From: Phycisphaerae bacterium
GTDB taxonomy: Bacteria; Planctomycetota; Phycisphaerae; Sedimentisphaerales; UBA12454
Direction of reading: 5' to 3'
DNA length: 64,000 nucleotides
Assembly: GCA_041652575.1 (NCBI GenBank)
Contig: JBAZHC010000005.1
Location: 62,001-126,000, forward strand
Shown here: piece after piece, positions 59,440 through 64,000 of the stretch
Layout: each line of letters starts with the position of its first letter
Position numbering within the stretch: the stretch's first letter is position 1
Made by a program: the position numbers and the translations under genes
Notes under the pieces: model-generated
Told to the model about the DNA's origin: nothing
The model's input: the letters and a program-made list of their open reading frames with translations, nothing else
Database searches by the model: none

Positions 59440-60831
59440 TTACCAGTTCTGCATCGCCGAATATTCCACCGTCGCGTTGGCATCGGCCGGTATCTCGACG
59501 GTGAAACGCGCGGTTGTCGCGTCTTTCTTTGTGTAAGAATGGCTGGTACCTTCATCGATTTTCCAGTTTACCCATGACGGGAATTTTTCATCGACGAAAA
59601 CCGTAACGGCCGAGTCCTTGCGGTTGCGAAGTTCAATCGAATGTTTTTCCCATCTGCTCCTGCGGTCAACTTTGCTGTCGAGCATTTTATACTCAACGGC
59701 GATATCAAAGGCGTCGCCGATATAGAGCGATAATTTTTCATTCTTCGGCGTATGGTCAATTAAATCTTCGCCGACAAATTCAAGTGCGCCGTCGGTATCT
59801 TTTTTGAAGACACGGACTTTGCCTTTGGGCAGGGCGATTCCTAGGGCGAATTCTTTTTTGTTTTCGAACTCGAATTTTATCTGAACTTTTTTATCGTTTT
59901 TGGTCCGCTCATAGAGATAGATTTTTTTTGCGGGGACGTTTTCGGCAGGCGTAATAAATTCAATCTGCTTGGTCTGATTATTGTTTATCGTGCTTGTGCG
60001 TCCGAGCGTATAAAGATGATATTCCATAAATGCTTTTTCTTCAAAAACCTGGTCGCTGGCTGTCATACCAAGAGCTCTGTATTTCATCATTTCGGGCGGC
60101 TGAGGTTCCGTGATTCGCCTTACATCTCCGGCAATAAGTTTTATCTTCGCGTCTTTATATGCAGCTCCGCTTTTATTGTCGAGGGTTACCCATCCGCTGA
60201 AATCGAATGCGTTTTCATCGGCGTTGAGAATTGCCGAGTAGTCGGCTTTCCAGTTTATGTCATTGGTAGTATAAGTTACCTGACAGTTCTCTTTGCCGCT
60301 CATTTCGGACTGAGCCAACCATACGAGTGTCGGTTTTGTAACCAAATCATCCGGCATATGAAGCAATAGAATGTTTTCGATACTGTTTTCAGATATTATT
60401 TGAATGTAGCCTTCCTGATCTTTCATTATCAGGTTATTGTCTCTTGCGGCCAGCAGAGTTCCGATGATTTTTTTGCCGGGGTCGGAGCCGCTGCCTTTTA
60501 CAAAAATAGAAACTGGTTTGTTGATATACCGCTGCAAAAGACTCGAGGTGCCGACAAGGTCGTATTCATAATTTTGTTCGAGGATGGCGATTTTGCCCGG
60601 CGAGGAAAGGCACTGGAAACTTACGCTGGCAGGGTCAATGGACGAAGCGACATCGGTGAATTTTATCGTGTTAAGGCCTTTTTCAAAGACTATGGGGCGA
60701 CACTCCTTAACTACGCCGAAATTGTTGTTATAAACGGTGACGGCTACGGAATTGCTTTCGGACGGTTCTTTGGCTGCGAAAAGACAATTTGAAAGTAAAA
60801 GAATTGCAAGAATGGAAAGTAATTTTTTCAT
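59440..60831 (-). CDS. Secreted DUF4139 domain protein
   Basis: A 463-residue exported protein (signal MKKLLSILAILLLSNCLFA); the ATG at 60831 has a GGAGACAC site, and a longer frame from 60873 is rejected. The body is the beta-rich DUF4139 domain, with VTVYNNNFGVVKECRPI near 29, WKADYSAILN near 200 and EYSAMQNW at the end. DUF4139 proteins have a family-wide unknown role, probably at the cell surface. It is transcribed with the small DUF4405-like gene. Confidence 0.86.
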   Translation of the reverse strand: MKKLLSILAILLLSNCLFAAKEPSESNSVAVTVYNNNFGVVKECRPIVFEKGLNTIKFTDVASSIDPASVSFQCLSSPGKIAILEQNYEYDLVGTSSLLQRYINKPVSIFVKGSGSDPGKKIIGTLLAARDNNLIMKDQEGYIQIISENSIENILLLHMPDDLVTKPTLVWLAQSEMSGKENCQVTYTTNDINWKADYSAILNADENAFDFSGWVTLDNKSGAAYKDAKIKLIAGDVRRITEPQPPEMMKYRALGMTASDQVFEEKAFMEYHLYTLGRTSTINNNQTKQIEFITPAENVPAKKIYLYERTKNDKKVQIKFEFENKKEFALGIALPKGKVRVFKKDTDGALEFVGEDLIDHTPKNEKLSLYIGDAFDIAVEYKMLDSKVDRRSRWEKHSIELRNRKDSAVTVFVDEKFPSWVNWKIDEGTSHSYTKKDATTARFTVEIPADANATVEYSAMQNW

Positions 60832-60905
60832 TTTTTGTGTCTCCATAAAATCATTGAAGATATTTTGACACAAGGAAGGGCGGAGGTAAAGAAAAATCCG
60901 GCCGA

Positions 60906-61778
60906 TTAAAGGGGCAATTGGGTCATGGAAGAGGCAAGCTCTTTTAAGGCAGCAGCAGCGGGGCTTTGGCCGAAGCGGTCGAGCGATGATACGGCTTTTT
61001 GGCGGAAATAGGCGATTTGAGATTTTGTAAAATCTATACCTTTTATGGCCGGCAGAGTCAGGATTTCATTTTCGACGTCCCTGCCGCCGGTTTTGCCGGT
61101 TTCGTTTTCCGTTCCGACAATATCAATCAAATCATCAGTCATCTGAAAGGACAGGCCGAGATTGAGACCAAAATCATATAACGCGTCGCAATCGGTTTTT
61201 TCTGCACCAGCGATAATTCCGCCAAGCCTGGCGCAGGCTGCGAAAAATACGGCGGTCTTTTTTTCTATTATGCCGAGATAGTCTTCCACGCTGATATTGG
61301 AGTCGCCCCGGCAGGTGTTCTGGAGCATTTCGCCCTGACAGATTGTCGCGGCGGTATCGGCGAGAATCATATTGATATCGTTTCTCTGCAGTGAAGCGGT
61401 AACGACAAAGGCTTTGCTCAAAATATAATCTCCGAGCAGCACGGCCATATTCGCGCCCCACAGGCTGTTTGCCGTTGCGTGATGCCTGCGTGACTGGCCG
61501 TTGTCTATCACATCATCGTGCAAAAGAGTCGCGGCGTGAATCATCTCGATAACGGCGGCGATTTTGATGTGCAGATGATTTATTTCGCCGAATAATTCGC
61601 CGCTGAGCAGCAGAACCGAGGCGCGGAGCATTTTGCCCTGCCTGTTTCCGAGGTATTCGACAAACGGTCTGAGCCTGTCGTCGGCGCAGCAAAGCTGGTT
61701 CAACAGGAAATCGTGAGCCTGTGCAAGCTGGTCGGCTATCAGCGCAGGACTGACCGATGATGAATTTTGCGTGGTCAT
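60906..61778 (-). CDS. Polyprenyl diphosphate synthase
   Basis: A 290-residue trans-prenyltransferase that extends allylic diphosphates with IPP, giving long-chain prenyl chains for quinones or cell-wall carriers. The first Asp-rich motif is LLHDDVIDNGQSRRH near 82; the second is QMTDDLIDIVGTENETGKTG near 203. The ATG at 61778 is preferred, as a longer frame starts inside ilvE. It follows ilvE by 1 bp, so translation may be coupled. Chain length cannot be predicted safely. Confidence 0.9.
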   Translation of the reverse strand: MTTQNSSSVSPALIADQLAQAHDFLLNQLCCADDRLRPFVEYLGNRQGKMLRASVLLLSGELFGEINHLHIKIAAVIEMIHAATLLHDDVIDNGQSRRHHATANSLWGANMAVLLGDYILSKAFVVTASLQRNDINMILADTAATICQGEMLQNTCRGDSNISVEDYLGIIEKKTAVFFAACARLGGIIAGAEKTDCDALYDFGLNLGLSFQMTDDLIDIVGTENETGKTGGRDVENEILTLPAIKGIDFTKSQIAYFRQKAVSSLDRFGQSPAAAALKELASSMTQLPL

Positions 61779-61779
61779 T

Positions 61780-62646
61780 TTATTTCGACCGGCCGTTAGC
61801 GTACTCGAAGAATTTTTTGCGAAGCATCTTCGTAACCGGTCCCGGTTTTCCATCAGAAATTTTCCTGCCGTCGATTTCAACGACGCCGATAACCTCGGCG
61901 GCTGTGCCGGTAAGGAAAAGCTCGTCAGCGACGTAAAGGTCGAATCGTGTCAGATTTTTCTGAACGACTTCGATTTTTTCCTGTGCTGCCAGACTCATAA
62001 CAACGGCTCTTGTAACGCCCTCGAGAGAACCGGCCTGAATCGGCGGAGAACAGAGAACACCGTTCCTGACAACGAAAACATTATCGCCTGAAGCTTCGGC
62101 GACGAAACCTTCGTGATTAAACATAATGGCTTCGGGTACGCCGGCATCGATTGCTTCAATCTTGGCCAGAATATTATTGAGATAGTTGAGACTCTTGACC
62201 TGCGGCGGAATCGCAAGAGGATGATTGCGAATCGTACAGGCGCAGATGACTCTCAAGCCTTTCTCATAGAGGTCCTGCGGATAAAGCTGGATTTTATCGG
62301 CAATGATAATTATCTGCGATTTTTCACAGGTAAAAGGATTAATGCCGAGCGTGCCGACGCCTCTTGTAACAACAAGCCGGATATAGCCGTCGACGATTCC
62401 GTTCGCCCTGACAGTTTCCTCTGTGGCCCTGGCAAGCTGCTGAACGGTCATACCGATATCGAGCCGTATGACTTTCGCGGACTCATAAAGCCTTTTAAGA
62501 TGAGCGTCAAGTTCGAAGATTTTCGAGCCGTAGATGCGAATACCCTCGAAGACACCGTCGCCGTAAAGCAGACCATGGTCGAAAACGCTTATTTTCGCGT
62601 CCTTCTCATCTACGAGTCCATTGTTAATCCATATTTTTAAAGCCAT
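61780..62646 (-). CDS. ilvE: Branched-chain amino acid aminotransferase
   Basis: A 288-residue fold-type-IV PLP enzyme that makes or uses Leu, Ile and Val. FDHGLLYGDGVFEGIR opens the active site, the PLP Lys lies in VKSLNYLNNILAKIEA near 155, EASGDNVFVV near 188 and FLTGTAAEVIGVVEIDGRKI near 249 are conserved. A close relative, D-amino-acid aminotransferase or ADC lyase, is possible but less likely. It lies between the polyprenyl synthase and the LolD-like ATPase. Confidence 0.88.
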   Translation of the reverse strand: MALKIWINNGLVDEKDAKISVFDHGLLYGDGVFEGIRIYGSKIFELDAHLKRLYESAKVIRLDIGMTVQQLARATEETVRANGIVDGYIRLVVTRGVGTLGINPFTCEKSQIIIIADKIQLYPQDLYEKGLRVICACTIRNHPLAIPPQVKSLNYLNNILAKIEAIDAGVPEAIMFNHEGFVAEASGDNVFVVRNGVLCSPPIQAGSLEGVTRAVVMSLAAQEKIEVVQKNLTRFDLYVADELFLTGTAAEVIGVVEIDGRKISDGKPGPVTKMLRKKFFEYANGRSK

Positions 62647-62662
62647 AAAAACTCCGAAAAAT

Positions 62663-63364
62663 TTATGCCGCAGCGATTCTGCCGTCGGCGAGTCTTATTA
62701 TCCTTGATGCCTTTTCCGCAATCCGGTCATCGTGAGTAACCATTACAATCGTCTGGCCGGAACTGTGCAGTTTTTCAAAGATCTTTAGAATATCATTTCC
62801 TGTCCCAGAGTCAAGGTTTCCTGTCGGCTCGTCGGCCAGGATAATATCCGGCTCGTTTATCAGTGCCCTTGCGATAGCGACCCTCTGGCGTTCGCCGCCG
62901 GAGAGTTGATAAGGCCTGTGTTCGGCACGGGCGGCAAGCCCAAGCTCGTCCAAAAGCCGCCAGGCCGCTTTTTTAGCCTTTGCCGAATGGAGAAGCCAGC
63001 CGATTGTGCCGGATTGCACCATCGGGGCAATTAAAACATTCTGCAATACTGTTAATTCGTCAAGCAAATGATAAAACTGAAACACAAAACCTATTTTTTT
63101 GTTCCTGAATTCGTTTATTTTTCTGCCGCTGAAAGCCGAAATGTTTTTTTTCTGAAAGAAAACGCTGCCTTTATCGGGCTTATCGAGTGCGCCGAGTATA
63201 TGCAAAAGCGTACTCTTGCCGCTACCCGAAGCGCCTTTAACAGCGATAAATTCACCTTTCTCAACGTTGAGGTCCACACCCTTAAGAACCTCCAGATTAA
63301 CGGCACCCATTCTGTAAGATTTAAAAATATCCCGACAGGTTAATATGTAATTGTTTTCAATCAT
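62663..63364 (-). CDS. lolD: LolD-like ABC transporter ATP-binding protein
   Basis: A 233-residue ATPase of the MacB/LolD group. Walker A GASGSGKSTLLHILGAL is near residue 44, the Q-loop FVFQFYHLLDELT near 92, the signature YQLSGGERQRVAIARALI near 147, Walker B IILADEPTGNLDSGTG near 170 and the H-loop VTHDDR. LolD works with LolC/E to release outer-membrane lipoproteins; several lipoproteins occur in this window. It overlaps the permease gene by 4 bp. Confidence 0.9.
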   Translation of the reverse strand: MIENNYILTCRDIFKSYRMGAVNLEVLKGVDLNVEKGEFIAVKGASGSGKSTLLHILGALDKPDKGSVFFQKKNISAFSGRKINEFRNKKIGFVFQFYHLLDELTVLQNVLIAPMVQSGTIGWLLHSAKAKKAAWRLLDELGLAARAEHRPYQLSGGERQRVAIARALINEPDIILADEPTGNLDSGTGNDILKIFEKLHSSGQTIVMVTHDDRIAEKASRIIRLADGRIAAA

Positions 63365-64000
63365 ATTTGATTCACTCTCAAAATATCGACACAGTTTTGT
63401 CTGGCGGCCCTGATTGTCGGCAGCATCGCGCCGAGCAGGCAGGCAATAACCGCTGCCGCGGCCACCTCAATCGGCAGGGCGAAGCCGGGATTATTTGGTA
63501 TATCGCCTATCGCGTAAATTTCCCTGTTCCACATCTGGAAGCCGAATTTGACATACAGCCAGTCTTCGAGGCCGTTAATATTGTCCAGGAACACCAGCGC
63601 CGCGGCAATGCCGACCGCCGCACCGACAATGCCGGTCAAAACCGCATATCGCAAAAAGACCCGCATAATGCCGAACCGGGAAGCACCGATACTTTTCAAT
63701 ATGCCGATATCTCTGCTCTTGCCGCCTACAATCATATAGAAAATAACGAAAATAATAAAGACCGTAATCAGGCCGACAAGCAGAAAAAGCAAAAGCAACA
63801 TCGCCCGTTCTTTTTCCATTGGAGCGATCGATTCTCTGCGGTAACTCTTGAAGTCCTGTACGTTTACGGTTTTAAAAAGGTCGGCAAGTTCCGAACCAGA
63901 CTTTCGCCCGACAAAGTCTTTCCATAAAGCCGTTGTTTTTTCGACGGACTTGTTGAAGTCGGCGCCTTTTTTGAATTTTATGAATATCGCACCGGCTCTC
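63361..64000 (-). CDS. lolC: LolC/E-like ABC permease (partial)
   Basis: The C-terminal part of a FtsX/LolC-type permease that continues past the window end. The frame stays open from the stop at 63361 to 64000. Near the 3-prime end are hydrophobic helices LLLLFLLVGLITVFIIFVIF, AVLTGIVGAAVGIAAALVFL and a VAAAAVIACLLGAMLPTIRA helix, with GGKSRDIGILKSIGA, the conserved cytoplasmic block of this family, between the first two. The start and first helices are missing here. Confidence 0.88.
   Translation of the reverse strand, partial: RAGAIFIKFKKGADFNKSVEKTTALWKDFVGRKSGSELADLFKTVNVQDFKSYRRESIAPMEKERAMLLLLFLLVGLITVFIIFVIFYMIVGGKSRDIGILKSIGASRFGIMRVFLRYAVLTGIVGAAVGIAAALVFLDNINGLEDWLYVKFGFQMWNREIYAIGDIPNNPGFALPIEVAAAAVIACLLGAMLPTIRAARQNCVDILRVNQI

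Noticed and set aside
1..64000. CRISPR array, complete insertion sequence or prophage
   Set aside because: No regularly spaced repeats, no transposase or phage structural genes were found; only small repeats and the GxxExxY relic.

Overview
The window looks like a chromosomal piece of a Gram-negative-type planctomycete, most likely of the class Phycisphaerae (Sedimentisphaerales-like). The reasons are: PEP-CTERM proteins, dockerin-like C-termini of the planctomycete kind, a prepilin-type protein with an H-X9-DG motif, a DUF1015/class-V aminotransferase pair, plant-polysaccharide enzymes (GH115, PL10, xylose isomerase), and a long-form YidC plus LolD/LolC-like proteins that imply an outer membrane. 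The taxonomy is inference from gene content; no rRNA is present.

Layout. 1-6.1 kb: ffh, a lone PEP-CTERM gene with its own promoter and terminator, then an operon (sigma factor, apt, aroB, DRE-TIM aldolase). 6.2-12.5 kb: a compact minus-strand housekeeping operon (PP2C phosphatase, cmk, two plsC, ispH, rpsA). 12.6-16.4 kb: acylphosphatase, ABC exporter, arfB, tRNA-Arg and tRNA-Val, and a LexA/CI-like S24 repressor. 16.4-25.5 kb: clpC, PL10 pectate lyase, cstA, der, a glycosyltransferase and three small secreted proteins. 25.6-32.4 kb: an MFS-HEAT fusion, DUF1015 and an aminotransferase separated by a decayed GxxExxY element, a cupin and an HD protein. 32.4-41.6 kb: M14 peptidase, oxidoreductase, glyA, GH115 alpha-glucuronidase, two parS sites with parB, and xylA. 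41.7-49.4 kb: a YtrA-type GntR/ABC operon, DUF6263, a 29-residue Cys/Lys-rich miniprotein, the agmatine route to putrescine, and dnaK. 49.4-52.5 kb: a Fur-family regulator with a His-rich protein and secreted HxH proteins. 52.5-64 kb: mnmE, yidC, a phosphoesterase, a dockerin protein with a broken second dockerin, an oxidoreductase, DUF4405, DUF4139, polyprenyl synthase, ilvE and a LolD/LolC-type transporter cut by the window end.

The most distinctive region is 49.4-52.5 kb. A Fur-family gene lies behind a promoter covered by two TTGYAAY-type dyads. It is followed by a His/Cys-rich membrane-anchored peptide, then by two homologous secreted proteins that share an N-terminal G-x-N-x-D-G-I block and a C-terminal HxH motif but end in different sorting modules (PEP-CTERM and dockerin-like). 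A pseudopilin gene sits between them. I read this as a zinc- (or other metal-) responsive envelope system. Other non-standard signals are a pair of 102-bp terminal-inverted-repeat elements, a duplicated promoter block in front of glyA and GH115, a sigma-54-like promoter at dnaK, and a candidate structured RNA near 31.1 kb. No insertion sequence, CRISPR array or prophage was seen.
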